Of a stretch of DNA of 64,000 nt, positions 33,370-42,435 are shown in pieces. Every line of letters starts with the position of its first letter. Positions within the stretch are counted from its first letter, which is position 1. Origin of the DNA: JABAQJ01 sp046327745. GTDB taxonomy: Bacteria > Gemmatimonadota > Gemmatimonadetes > Gemmatimonadales > Gemmatimonadaceae. Both the position numbers and the translations under genes were made by a program. The DNA lies in NCBI GenBank assembly GCA_046327745.1, contig JAXLXV010000007.1, positions 310,001 to 374,000 of the forward strand, in the 5' to 3' direction. The notes under the pieces are model-generated. The model was not told where the DNA came from. It did no database searches and saw only the letters and a list, made by a program, of their open reading frames with translations.

Positions 33370-33488
33370 AGGAAGATAGCGACGTCGGGAAGAACGAAGG
33401 AAGGGACGTCCCGCTCTTCTCGACCGACCAATTGGGTCGTATGCTGCGCGATCAGCCCCCTGCGGTGCGCCTGCCCCCGACCAACGCC

Positions 33489-34307
33489 ATGACCGTCTCT
33501 GAGCCGGACCCTCCATCCCCAGTACCGATCGGCGCCGGGGTCTGCCTCATCACTGGGGCTAGTGCCGGACTGGGAGCGGAGTTCGCCCGTCAGCTGGCCC
33601 AACGTGGCCGGTCTTTGGTACTAATCGCCAGGAACCGTGAACGACTCGCTGAACTCGCGGACCGGCTCCGCGGGTCAGCCTCAGTTTCATGCGAGGTGCT
33701 AGCCGCCGACCTCTCAACCGACGACGGAGTCGCCCGGGTGCGGGCGCGTGTGGCCGCAGGCGACGTAGACCTCCTGGTGAACAACGCGGGATTTGGCACG
33801 ATCGGATCGATGATCCGGGTGGCACCGACGTCGCAGGACGAAATGCTCCGCCTGCATGTGCTGGCGCCTAACGCGATCACGCACGAGGTGTTGCCGCACA
33901 TGGTTCGCCGCGGCGGCGGGGCCATCATCAACGTGAGTTCGGTGGCCTCATTCGTGACGAGCGCTGGCAACGTGAACTACTGTGCGTCCAAAGCGTATTT
34001 GCGCGTCTTCAGCGAAGCGCTTGCACAGGAAGTTGGGAAGCACGGGATTCGCGTGCAGGCCCTGTGTCCCGGCTTCACGCACACGGAGTTTCACGAACGA
34101 GGGGCCATGGACATGCGGCACGTGCCACAGGCGTTGTGGCTGAATGCCGAGCGCGTAGTGCGTGAGTCGCTCGGCGCGATTGAGCGAGGGGGACCCGTGG
34201 TGGTGATTCCATCCAAGCGTTACCGGGCCATCGTGTTCCTACTGCGTCACGCGCCCCTCTGGATGCGCACTCGGGGCGCCAAGCGCTATCGGCGCGACAC
34301 GCGGTAG
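33489..34307 (+). CDS. Short-chain dehydrogenase/reductase (YqjQ/DltE-like)
   Basis: This is a 272-residue Rossmann oxidoreductase. The NAD(P)-binding motif is TGASAGLGAEFA, followed by LLVNNAGFG, the catalytic Ser in NVSSVASF and the YCASK pair (Tyr and Lys). The Arg after the second strand (IARNRERL) suggests NADP. The C-terminal extension with basic residues may touch the membrane. ATG 33489 is chosen; ATG 33441 in frame adds 16 Pro-rich residues. The much longer open frame back to 32880 is the antisense of etfB. The substrate is unknown. It is transcribed divergently from etfBA across the dyad. Confidence 0.85.
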   Translation: MTVSEPDPPSPVPIGAGVCLITGASAGLGAEFARQLAQRGRSLVLIARNRERLAELADRLRGSASVSCEVLAADLSTDDGVARVRARVAAGDVDLLVNNAGFGTIGSMIRVAPTSQDEMLRLHVLAPNAITHEVLPHMVRRGGGAIINVSSVASFVTSAGNVNYCASKAYLRVFSEALAQEVGKHGIRVQALCPGFTHTEFHERGAMDMRHVPQALWLNAERVVRESLGAIERGGPVVVIPSKRYRAIVFLLRHAPLWMRTRGAKRYRRDTR

Positions 34308-34316
34308 CAGCTCAGG

Positions 34317-35444
34317 TCAGTGCCCCGGGTCGATCACCGCTGACATCGTGCTGTACGTGTGGTGACCCGGCCCGGTCTCATATTCCTGGGATCGGGTGAC
34401 GGCGCGATACTCCAGTCGCAAGCGGTGCAGCCGTAGGCCGGCGCCGAACTGATATTCTCGCACGGCTGGTACGCGGTCGACATGCCGACCGGAGCGCAAG
34501 AGCGTGCCATCGAGGGACATATCGCGAGCGACGTACTCCAGACGTCCTCCGCCAAGGAGATATGCGCTCCAAAGAGATGGCGAACCGGCGAAGGGGCGCC
34601 AGGGATGATCCAGGTGCAACCCGACGCGCATTGTGGACCCAGCATCGCCCCCCGTATGCACGTTGCCGAGCGTCGCGCCGGCGCCCGATGTGAGATCGAG
34701 TACCGGCGATTGCGTCGGCCCGAGGCGCAGGACCAACGCATCTACCCGATGGCCGAGCATGAGTCCTGGCTCGAATCCTACCTGGGTCTCCCAGCCATTG
34801 GCCTGCCGCGTGTATTTCCGATTGATGTGATGGAAGAGTGATTGCATCACATGCCCCAACGACGGCGGGCCCGAGACACCGAATGTGCCCGTGGTGGTCC
34901 GAAGCCAGCGATCGGACGCGACCTGTGCCCGTTCTTCCAGATAGAGCCACCCGAAGTAGGGCCGTTCCTGCTCCCAGTCGGGGACCGTGTACGGCGCCCG
35001 ATCGAGCTTTGGCGTATAGATATCCTGGCCGAGGGTGATCGACGTTAGGCGGCAGGATCGACGGCCGAGGTCTGGTGCGCAGTCGGGAATGGAGGCTGCA
35101 AAGCGCCTTCCCCACCACGGCGCCGAATTGGACGAGAGGGTGGCACGCACGCCGTTCGTGTACTGCTCGTCTGGGCGGTGCGCGGGGTGAATCCAGAAAT
35201 TGTACGCGTCGTTGTCGAGACGAAGTTCAGGGAGCCAACGGCTCTGGGCGGCGAGCGATGAAGGCGCTACGCTGACCATCGCGAGTGCGACTAGTGCACG
35301 AAGAGCGCTGGTGCCGAGGCAGAATGGAGCGCGTCCGCCGTGTGAGACGGCGGATCGGCGGGAAAACGGACCGGCGAGCAATGTTTTGGTGACGGAGGAA
35401 GAGGGAGGATGGGCGATATTGATACCGGGGGGGGCCCCCGGCAT
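34317..35444 (-). CDS. LpxR-family lipid A deacylase
   Basis: This predicted outer-membrane beta-barrel enzyme removes acyl chains from the 3' side of lipid A. After a signal region ending SLAAQ come LRLDNDAYNFW (conserved Asn-Asp pair), YTNGVRATL, ITLGQDIYTP, PYFGWLYLE and GPPSLGHVMQSLFHHIN with the conserved His. The order matches LpxR (DUF2219). The true start is unclear: ATG 35444 is used, a GTG at 35483 is possible, and both leave a long leader before the hydrophobic core. It lies directly after the glutaryl-CoA dehydrogenase gene. Confidence 0.75.
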   Translation of the reverse strand: MPGAPPGINIAHPPSSSVTKTLLAGPFSRRSAVSHGGRAPFCLGTSALRALVALAMVSVAPSSLAAQSRWLPELRLDNDAYNFWIHPAHRPDEQYTNGVRATLSSNSAPWWGRRFAASIPDCAPDLGRRSCRLTSITLGQDIYTPKLDRAPYTVPDWEQERPYFGWLYLEERAQVASDRWLRTTTGTFGVSGPPSLGHVMQSLFHHINRKYTRQANGWETQVGFEPGLMLGHRVDALVLRLGPTQSPVLDLTSGAGATLGNVHTGGDAGSTMRVGLHLDHPWRPFAGSPSLWSAYLLGGGRLEYVARDMSLDGTLLRSGRHVDRVPAVREYQFGAGLRLHRLRLEYRAVTRSQEYETGPGHHTYSTMSAVIDPGH

Positions 35445-35483
35445 CCGTAACGCGCGCCACACCACCACCCGCCCTCCTACCAC

Positions 35484-36662
35484 TCAGTTGAAAGCGTTCA
35501 GGCCGGTGACCGCTTGCCCGAGAATCAACGAGTGGACGTCGTGCGTCCCTTCGTACGTGTACACGCTCTCCAAGTTCGCCATGTGTCGCATGGACGCGTA
35601 CTCGGCAAGGATCCCGACCGCGCCAAGCATGCGACGCGCCTCCCGCGCCACGTCCGTCGCCATGTCCACGTTGTTCCGTTTGGCCAGGGACACCTGCTGA
35701 GGCGTAAACGTACCCGCGTCCTTCAGCCGGCCCAGATGCAGGGACACTAGCTGCGCGCGCACAATGCCGGTCAGCATGTCCGCCAGGCGCTGTTGTTGGA
35801 GCTGGAAGCCCGCGATCGGACGATCGAACATGATTCGATTCTTGCCGTACGCGACAACCTCCTCGAAGCAGGCGATGGCGGCACCGATCGCTCCCCAGCT
35901 AATGCCGTAGCGCGCCTGCGTCAGGCACATCAGGGGGGACTTGAGGCCACCACTGCCGGGCAGGATCGCGTCGGCGGGGAGGTGCACGTTGTCGAACACC
36001 AGTTCACTCGTGTCGGAGGCCCGGAGCGAGAGTTTGCCCTTCTGATCCCGCGCTGTGAATCCCTTCGCATCCGTCGGCACGATGAACCCGCGAATGGACT
36101 TTGGATCCTTGTCGCCGTTCGTCTTGGCCCACACCACTGCGATCTTCGCTGTGGATCCATTCGTGATCCACATCTTGGCGCCGTTCAGCACCCACGTGCC
36201 GTCCTTTTGCTCGTTCGCCATCGTGATCATGCCCGATGGATTCGAACCGAAATCCGGCTCCGTCAGGCCGAAGCAACCGATGACTTCGCCCTTCGCCATC
36301 GGAGGCAGCCACTTCATCTTCTGCTCTTCGCTGCCGAAGGCATAGATCGGATACATCGCGAGCGCGCCTTGCACTGACGCGAAGGACCGAATGCCAGAGT
36401 CGCCGCGTTCCAACTCCTGCATGATCAGGCCGTACGCGACGTTATTCAGACCGGCGCAGCCATACTTCTCCGGCAGGTTGGCACCCATGACCCCAAGCTC
36501 ACCCATTTCAGGAATGAGTTCCTTGGGAAAGCGACCCTCGACGTAGCACGACCCGATGATCGGGAGGACCTTTTCGTCCACGAAGGCACGGACGCTATCG
36601 CGCACGGCGCGCTCTTCTTCGGAGAGGGCGCTATCGATGTTGAAGAAATCGGTGTGAGTCAT
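35484..36662 (-). CDS. gcdH: Acyl-CoA dehydrogenase, glutaryl-CoA dehydrogenase type
   Basis: This FAD enzyme of lysine, tryptophan and benzoate breakdown oxidises and decarboxylates glutaryl-CoA to crotonyl-CoA, passing electrons to ETF. It has 392 residues. GIRSFASVQ, GCFGLTEPDFGSNP, MWITNGSTAKIAVVWAK and the C-terminal YEGTHDVHSLILGQAVTGLNAF with the catalytic Glu are all typical of GcdH rather than of straight-chain dehydrogenases. Genes for its electron acceptors (etfBA and the membrane Fe-S protein) lie within 7 kb on the same strand. Non-decarboxylating glutaryl-CoA dehydrogenation is a possible variant. Confidence 0.92.
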   Translation of the reverse strand: MTHTDFFNIDSALSEEERAVRDSVRAFVDEKVLPIIGSCYVEGRFPKELIPEMGELGVMGANLPEKYGCAGLNNVAYGLIMQELERGDSGIRSFASVQGALAMYPIYAFGSEEQKMKWLPPMAKGEVIGCFGLTEPDFGSNPSGMITMANEQKDGTWVLNGAKMWITNGSTAKIAVVWAKTNGDKDPKSIRGFIVPTDAKGFTARDQKGKLSLRASDTSELVFDNVHLPADAILPGSGGLKSPLMCLTQARYGISWGAIGAAIACFEEVVAYGKNRIMFDRPIAGFQLQQQRLADMLTGIVRAQLVSLHLGRLKDAGTFTPQQVSLAKRNNVDMATDVAREARRMLGAVGILAEYASMRHMANLESVYTYEGTHDVHSLILGQAVTGLNAFN

Positions 36663-36677
36663 AGGGCCGAAAGATAG

Positions 36678-37043
36678 TCAGCGCGAGCGAGCCACGGGTT
36701 TGTCGGCCGAACGGATTGCACCGCCCAAGGCGGCAGCCGATCCCGCCAGCACGGCCGGAAAGAGCAAGGTGAGGGCGAGTAGGCCCCACGCAGGAAGCTG
36801 CATAGCACCAGCGAGTCGGTGCAGTAGGGTGGCGACCGGAAAGTCCTCGATACGGTAGGCGACAAGCACACCTGCCCAGGCAAGCGCCGCTGCTACGGCC
36901 GACAGCCGGCCAGGCCGCGCACCGCGCCCGAGCACGAGTCCCGCCACGAGACCCACGTCCGGCACGGCCCACCAACCACCGATTACGGTACCTAACGCGA
37001 AGACGAGGCCAAGAATGGCCACCGATACCATTGAACGCGTCAT
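36678..37043 (-). CDS. Small integral membrane protein, unknown
   Basis: This 121-residue protein has four hydrophobic stretches with short Arg-rich loops (RGARPGR between the second and third) and a basic tail. I do not recognise a family. Its ATG overlaps the penicillin-acylase stop by four bases, so it is very likely expressed with that gene. It may be anchored in the inner membrane. Confidence 0.65.
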   Translation of the reverse strand: MTRSMVSVAILGLVFALGTVIGGWWAVPDVGLVAGLVLGRGARPGRLSAVAAALAWAGVLVAYRIEDFPVATLLHRLAGAMQLPAWGLLALTLLFPAVLAGSAAALGGAIRSADKPVARSR

Positions 37044-39526
37044 CGCGTGCCCTCCCGACGCGGTCGGACCGTCAGCACAAAGCGACTGTTCGCGGCCGGC
37101 AGCTCCGACGCCGAGGCGGGAACAAACAGCGTGTCGAGCGTTCCGCGCTGCCAGAGTGGCAAGCGGTCGATGTATCTCGCGCTGGCCGGATTACCGCTCT
37201 GTCCGCCGGGGTAGGTTCCGAACGCTTGCACCGTCGACCCCAACTCCACGACCATGCGCCAGCTGGGTCCAAAGCCCGCCCCCGACGCCGGGTTGAGTGT
37301 GCCAGGCCCGCCTTGGATCGGAATGTGTTCTTCGGAAAAGCCCGGAAGTCGCAGGAGATGATGCACCGAGGCCGCCCCGCGTTCTCGCCACTTCCAGTGG
37401 CCCGCTGCGAGGGGGCCATACTTGGCGGACAGGGTATCCCAGGCACTGGTGAGGCTGGCGACGAGGATATCATCGCGCTGCTCCACGCGATCGCGGGTGG
37501 CGCGCTGGTCCCACCACGCACTACTCGAGTCCTGTAGCAGCTCCAACAATACATTCGTGCTAGGCGTGGCCACAGGTCGCCCCGAGGTGTCCGCCAGCTC
37601 ATCCCATGTCGCGCGCCCCAACTGCCGCATCGCCAGCTCAAAAAGTGCTGCTGCCTCCTGGTCGAGCGTGTAGCGCCGATCCCATGAGGCGAGCAGAGCC
37701 CGCGCACTGTCCAGCTTCGGTGACTGGGATCCACCGACCCGCCGGGAAGCGGCATTCACGAAGAAAGGCACGAAGTTGTCGGCCCGAACACTGCCGGGAT
37801 CGGTCTGGAAGCCAATCATCTTCTGGACCGTGATGGCACTGTCTGCGCGCAGAAGGCGATTGATCTGGAGGGCGCGCCACGCCTCATATGCGCGGTCGTA
37901 ACCCAGATACCGGGGATGATCGCGTGGATCGATCGGTTGCTGGTTTGCCGAGGCCAGGTAGCCCTGCGCCGGATTGAAGGACTGCGGGTAATCGCCCACT
38001 GGCCAATAGCCCTGCCAGTCGGACGACGAGTGCGCGCCGTCGCGTATGACCAAGCCGTCCCCAGAATCGGCGCGGATGGGATATCGGCCCGTGGAGCGAA
38101 TGGCGATGCTGCCGGAGCGATCCGCCACGATCATGTTCTGCGCGGGCACCGTATAGTTGGCCGCCATTCGGTCGAGAAAATCCTTGGCCGTGCGCGAGCC
38201 AACCGCGCCGATGAACGCCGCCGCTTCGTTCTGCGGCTCCAGCGCAGTCCAACGCATGGATACCGGTTTGCCACCCCACGATTCGACGGGACCGCGATGG
38301 GTGTACCGGACGGTATCGACAGCTACAACCTCACCATGCTTGCCCAGATACGTTTCGGCGCGCACGTCGAGGGGTTTCCACGCATCGTCCAGCCGATACT
38401 GTGTGGGGTGCCGGGGATCGTCGAACGTTTCGGCAAAGAAATCGAGCACATCGGCGCCGGTATTGGTGAAGGACCACGCCAGATCGCGAGTGAACCCGAT
38501 CACGATGCCGGGGACGCCGGGGATCGTCACGCCGTACGCGTCCAGAACACCAGGTACCACCAAATGCGCCTCGTACCAGATACTGGGCAGGGTCAATTCG
38601 AGATGGGGATCGCCCGCCAGAATGGGCGCCCGATTCACCGTGCGCTGCGGAGCGACCGCCCAGTTGTTGCTGGCGAAGGAGGGACGTTCTTCACCCGTCT
38701 CGGGCGGCGATGGCGGCAAAAGGGCCGCCAACAGATTGGCCGTGGAATCAGGCGCGCCGGGGGGCGGTAGCCGTACGAAGTCGTACTGGGGAGCGCTTCG
38801 CGCCACCGGCTGAATGGGCTCCTGAATGGGAGCGTCCTTGGGAAACAACGCCAGCGCCGCGGCCTTGCCCACCTTGGCTTGCACGTCCAGCCGCGCCCGT
38901 TCGTCATACGAGTAAGTGAGCGTCAGGCTCATGCGCGACAGCAGGTACAACGAATTGATCGGAAACCATCGCGATGGCCGCTGGCCGAGCAACCGGTACT
39001 CCACGGGCCATTCGGCCGGGGTCAATTCGTCGATGTGAGCGTTGACTCCGTCGGCATAGGCGTTCAGCAGCCGGCGCGCGGAGCCGGCGGTATCCAGCGA
39101 AGCAAAGTATCGCTCCGCGGCGCGCGGGAGTCCGAGGTGGCGTGTCTGCTGGTCCAGTGGCAGTGCCGGCTTTCCTGCCCACTCGGTGAGGCGCCCAGCG
39201 GAAGCGTGCGTTTGCAGATCCAGCTGAAACAACCGATCGCGCGCCACCACATAGCCGAGCGCACGAATCGCGTCGTCCACTGAGCCAGCAAAGATGTGCG
39301 GCACGCCTCGGCGGTCGTAGCGAACATCCACGCCGGCGCCAACGCCGGGGATCTCAACGGTGGCGTCGTGTGGGAACTCGGCAAATCGACTGGCCGCCCA
39401 TGCGCCGTGGACTGGGTCCAGAAGATTGCCGAGGGGTGGAATGGGTCCCACACCGCGGACCCCGACGTAGCTCGTGGCGGCCAATCCGGCCAGGGCGACG
39501 GTGGCAAGAAGTGCTCGAGAGTTCAT
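37040..39526 (-). CDS. Penicillin acylase-family (S45) amidase
   Basis: This is an 828-residue Ntn-hydrolase precursor. It is exported (signal anchor about 4-22) and would self-cleave into alpha and beta chains before Ser286 in the motif SFASNNWAVAP, where the freed Ser becomes the nucleophile. Other family blocks are DRRGVPHIFAGSVDDAIRALGYV near the N-terminus, DPHLELTLPSIWYEAHL and GFTRDLAWSFTNTGADV. Enzymes of this group cleave amides including acyl-homoserine lactones and beta-lactams. The natural substrate is unknown. It is coupled to the small membrane protein by ATGA. Confidence 0.92.
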   Translation of the reverse strand: MNSRALLATVALAGLAATSYVGVRGVGPIPPLGNLLDPVHGAWAASRFAEFPHDATVEIPGVGAGVDVRYDRRGVPHIFAGSVDDAIRALGYVVARDRLFQLDLQTHASAGRLTEWAGKPALPLDQQTRHLGLPRAAERYFASLDTAGSARRLLNAYADGVNAHIDELTPAEWPVEYRLLGQRPSRWFPINSLYLLSRMSLTLTYSYDERARLDVQAKVGKAAALALFPKDAPIQEPIQPVARSAPQYDFVRLPPPGAPDSTANLLAALLPPSPPETGEERPSFASNNWAVAPQRTVNRAPILAGDPHLELTLPSIWYEAHLVVPGVLDAYGVTIPGVPGIVIGFTRDLAWSFTNTGADVLDFFAETFDDPRHPTQYRLDDAWKPLDVRAETYLGKHGEVVAVDTVRYTHRGPVESWGGKPVSMRWTALEPQNEAAAFIGAVGSRTAKDFLDRMAANYTVPAQNMIVADRSGSIAIRSTGRYPIRADSGDGLVIRDGAHSSSDWQGYWPVGDYPQSFNPAQGYLASANQQPIDPRDHPRYLGYDRAYEAWRALQINRLLRADSAITVQKMIGFQTDPGSVRADNFVPFFVNAASRRVGGSQSPKLDSARALLASWDRRYTLDQEAAALFELAMRQLGRATWDELADTSGRPVATPSTNVLLELLQDSSSAWWDQRATRDRVEQRDDILVASLTSAWDTLSAKYGPLAAGHWKWRERGAASVHHLLRLPGFSEEHIPIQGGPGTLNPASGAGFGPSWRMVVELGSTVQAFGTYPGGQSGNPASARYIDRLPLWQRGTLDTLFVPASASELPAANSRFVLTVRPRREGTR

Positions 39527-39545
39527 GCCGACAATCTGACGCGAC

Positions 39546-40544
39546 CTAGTCGACGCGGCCAGCGCGCCGGCGCGCCGCCGGCGTGATGCCTACACTGCGA
39601 GCCTTCTGGCGGAACCGCGCATCGTGGGCCAACGGTCGGCCGGTTTCGTACTGCCACTGGTGCACCATTTCGTGCACCAGCGTCTCGAGGACCGATGACC
39701 AGCTGTCGCGCCGGATATGCCGACGGGAAATCGCGATCTCGGGGACGCCCGTCGGAACTCCTGGTGCGAAGTGGCCCAGACGCGAGCGCATACGCCGCGA
39801 TACCCGAATATCGACGTCAGCAAGGGTGCCGCCAAATCGCTCACTATTGAGCTGACGGTGGGCCTGCCGGAGTCGTTCGGTCGATGGATGATCATCAGGA
39901 TGCAAGCCGATCCCACGACGCGGGCGCGGGGGCCTGGGGTTCGTCGACTTCGGCAGCTCAAACGATAGGAGCAGGCGACGGGCCGCCTGACGCGTGGCGC
40001 CACGGCCGCTGACGAAGTTGACGATGGCCTGGTGCATGGCGAGCGGTGCGGGGACCAGGGCTTGGTGGACGCGAAGCCGCTCGCCGTGGAAGGAGACCAC
40101 GGTGCTGCGGTTGTTGGTCAAGGTGAGCTGATGAATTCCGCGAAGGCCCAAGGCGCGGAGGGTGTCGAGGAAGTGTGTGGCCGATGCCTTCGACGTGGCG
40201 GGCGCCAACGCGTCCCTTCCGGTCAACCCATCGGGCGGCCCGCCCGGCAGCCTGCTCCAAGGATCCCCACCATTGGTCGGCGCCGATGGGTGAGGTGACG
40301 ACGGGGCGGAAGAAGACGGGGACGATTCGGTCCGGGTGGGATGGAAAGGATGGGAGGGATCGGGCGTGTCGGGCGTAGATTCTGTTTTCGGGGGGGGCCC
40401 CCCACGACCGTCGCGGCGATCCGTCGCCATCGCCCCGGTTGGTGCGGGCTCTGCAGACAACGGTATTTCCAACTGCTGATCGAGCAATCCGCGAATCCGC
40501 CGACCCAAATGGGCCAGCGCCGACTGGCCTAACGATCGAAGCAC
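39546..40544 (-). CDS. SprT-like zinc metalloprotease-domain protein with Pro-rich linker
   Basis: The protein has about 332 residues. The C-terminal half holds HEMVHQW (zinc HExxH) with HDARFRQKAR following, the layout of SprT-like domains that cleave DNA-protein crosslinks or act as translation-related proteins. Before it lies a basic segment (RRLLLSFELPKSTNPRPPRPRRG). Residues 45-110 are a Pro/Ser/Thr-rich linker, probably disordered. The start is uncertain: GTG 40544 overlaps the phosphoesterase stop by 16 bases, and ATG codons at 40592 or 40430 are alternatives. The function remains open. Confidence 0.7.
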   Translation of the reverse strand: MLRSLGQSALAHLGRRIRGLLDQQLEIPLSAEPAPTGAMATDRRDGRGGPPPKTESTPDTPDPSHPFHPTRTESSPSSSAPSSPHPSAPTNGGDPWSRLPGGPPDGLTGRDALAPATSKASATHFLDTLRALGLRGIHQLTLTNNRSTVVSFHGERLRVHQALVPAPLAMHQAIVNFVSGRGATRQAARRLLLSFELPKSTNPRPPRPRRGIGLHPDDHPSTERLRQAHRQLNSERFGGTLADVDIRVSRRMRSRLGHFAPGVPTGVPEIAISRRHIRRDSWSSVLETLVHEMVHQWQYETGRPLAHDARFRQKARSVGITPAARRRAGRVD

Positions 40545-41407
40545 TGCGTGTTCGACGGCAGGAAGTCTTCCCCGCCAGAAGTGCCCGTCCACGTCCGCGT
40601 CACGACGGTGAGGGTCGTCGGTCGCACCTCGATCTCAAAGACGCTGGTCGGACGCCCGCCGCGTGATCGATTGGAGATCGTGCCGGCCGTCAGGACCACC
40701 AGTCGCCGGCCGTCAATTTCCAACGGCGTCACCTGTTCTTGATGATCATGACCGGTCAGCACCAGGCCTACCCCCATGCCGGCCAACGCGCCCAAGACGG
40801 CCTCGTGATGTTTCAGTCCGTACCTTCGGGACAACGCGCCACGCGTCAGGTTGTGATGGAGCACCGCGACCCGCAGGTCTCCCGTCGGCGAACTCGCAAA
40901 AGCCTCACCAGCTCGCGCCAGTTGGAGCGGGCGTAGGTCACCAATGATTGAGAGGTCACGAAGACGCCGAGTGAGCGTACGCCAGCTGATGCCCTGCGCC
41001 GTGTTCATGCCGACCAACCGGGCACCCGTCACCTGCAACACTGGTTCCAGCTCTGTCGCCAGAAAGTGGCGGTACTTGGCGTACAGCAAACCGGCGCCGA
41101 GGAGGTGCAAGGGTGATCGCCACCAGGGGATGTCGTGATTCCCGGGCACCACGAGCACGGGGCTGGTGGCCCGCAAGCGCGCCAACCACGCGGCCCCCTT
41201 TCGAAACTCGCGCGCGCGGGCGCGCTGAGACACATCGCCGGAAACCGCGACGGCCTGGTAACGCTCCCGTTGCACCAAGCGCTCGACAGCCGCAACCTGC
41301 GACGGCTCTTCGGGCGGACCGAAGTGCACATCCGAGACGTGTAGGAGACGGAGCAACGGGCCTGGCTCGCCCGCCGTCACCGGTCGTTCCGTGCGACCGT
41401 GCGCCAA
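40529..41407 (-). CDS. Calcineurin-like metallophosphoesterase (3',5'-cAMP phosphodiesterase-like)
   Basis: The protein has 292 residues with the complete dimetal signature: HVSDVHFG, SGDVSQRA, VPGNHDIPWW, a downstream VLHHN and TGHDHQEQ. The spacing resembles CpdA-type phosphodiesterases that hydrolyse cyclic nucleotides, but other phosphodiesters are equally possible. The TAG stop lies within CGTTAGG. It is followed by the SprT-like gene with a short overlap and preceded by isocitrate dehydrogenase with three bases between them, so these three may be cotranscribed. Confidence 0.87.
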   Translation of the reverse strand: MAHGRTERPVTAGEPGPLLRLLHVSDVHFGPPEEPSQVAAVERLVQRERYQAVAVSGDVSQRARAREFRKGAAWLARLRATSPVLVVPGNHDIPWWRSPLHLLGAGLLYAKYRHFLATELEPVLQVTGARLVGMNTAQGISWRTLTRRLRDLSIIGDLRPLQLARAGEAFASSPTGDLRVAVLHHNLTRGALSRRYGLKHHEAVLGALAGMGVGLVLTGHDHQEQVTPLEIDGRRLVVLTAGTISNRSRGGRPTSVFEIEVRPTTLTVVTRTWTGTSGGEDFLPSNTQCFDR

Positions 41408-41410
41408 CGC

Positions 41411-42427
41411 CTACCGGAGGTGCGCAATGAGGGCATCCGTGAACCGCTCGGTTCCCGCAGTGCCGCCGAGATCCCGCGTCACGGTCTTTCCTTCCTTGAT
41501 CGTCAGTTCCAACGCCGCTCGAATGCGATCGCCCGACGCCTTGTCGCCCACATGATCGAGCATCAGGGCCGCCGCCAGGATCAACGCGCCGGGATTCGCG
41601 ATCCCTTGCCCGGCGATGTCTGGGGCGGTCCCGTGAACCGCCTCGAAGATCGCCGCCGAAGTCCCGATGTTTGCGCCAGGCGCCAGACCAAGTCCCCCGA
41701 CCAGCCCGGAGACCAGGTCCGACAGGATGTCGCCAAACAGATTCGTCGTCACCATGACGTCGAACTGTTCGGGACGAATCACCAGGTGCATCGCCGCCGC
41801 GTCGATGATGCGTTCGTCAAACGCCACGCGCCCCTCGTATTCCCGAGCGATCGCCTGGCCGACGCTCCGAAAGAGACCTTGTGAAAACTTCAGGATGTTC
41901 GCCTTGTGCACGAGGGTGACCTTCTTACGACCATGTGCCACGGCGTATTCGAACGCGAAGCGGACAACGCGCTCCGACCCGACCCGTGTGATCAGTGCGA
42001 TCGACTCGGCAGCGGCCTTGTCGTCTTCGCCGACCTTGATGTAGTGCTCGAGTCCCGCGTACAACCCCTCCGTATTCTCGCGAACCAGCACGATGTCCAC
42101 ATTGTCGAAGCGGCCGCCGGGAATGATCGTCTTGGCCGGCCGCACGTTGGCATACAGGTCAAACGTCTTGCGGAGCGCGACGTTCACCGAGCGATACCCT
42201 TCGCCGACCGGCGTCTCGAGCGGACCCTTGAGGGCCAGCCTCGTGCGCTGAATAGACTCCAGCGTTGCATCTGGCATGGGGTTGCCATGGGCCGCCACTC
42301 CGGCGGCGCCAGCAACCTGAGGGTCCCAGACAAACGGCGCGCGGACGGCTTCGAGCACTCGCACCGTGGCCGCGGTGATATCCGGTCCGATGCCGTCACC
42401 GGCGATCAATGTACATGGAATAGACAT
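41411..42427 (-). CDS. NAD-dependent isocitrate dehydrogenase-type beta-decarboxylating dehydrogenase
   Basis: The enzyme has 338 residues and converts isocitrate to 2-oxoglutarate in the TCA cycle. Motifs include AGDGIGPDI, the substrate-binding SVNVALRKTFDLYANVRP, IVLVRENTEGLYAG, NLFGDILSDLVSGLVGGLGLAPGANIG and HGTAPDIAGQGIANP. The Asp in APDIAG marks NAD rather than NADP specificity. The RENTEGLYAG loop favours isocitrate over isopropylmalate, although homoisocitrate cannot be excluded. ATG 42427 lies eight bases after the upstream lipoprotein gene. Confidence 0.9.
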   Translation of the reverse strand: MSIPCTLIAGDGIGPDITAATVRVLEAVRAPFVWDPQVAGAAGVAAHGNPMPDATLESIQRTRLALKGPLETPVGEGYRSVNVALRKTFDLYANVRPAKTIIPGGRFDNVDIVLVRENTEGLYAGLEHYIKVGEDDKAAAESIALITRVGSERVVRFAFEYAVAHGRKKVTLVHKANILKFSQGLFRSVGQAIAREYEGRVAFDERIIDAAAMHLVIRPEQFDVMVTTNLFGDILSDLVSGLVGGLGLAPGANIGTSAAIFEAVHGTAPDIAGQGIANPGALILAAALMLDHVGDKASGDRIRAALELTIKEGKTVTRDLGGTAGTERFTDALIAHLR

Positions 42428-42435
42428 GGCTGTAC

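Noticed and set aside
32880..33488. Long in-frame extension upstream of the SDR gene
   Set aside because: It is the antisense of etfB and has no protein-like composition; the SDR fold begins after ATG 33489.
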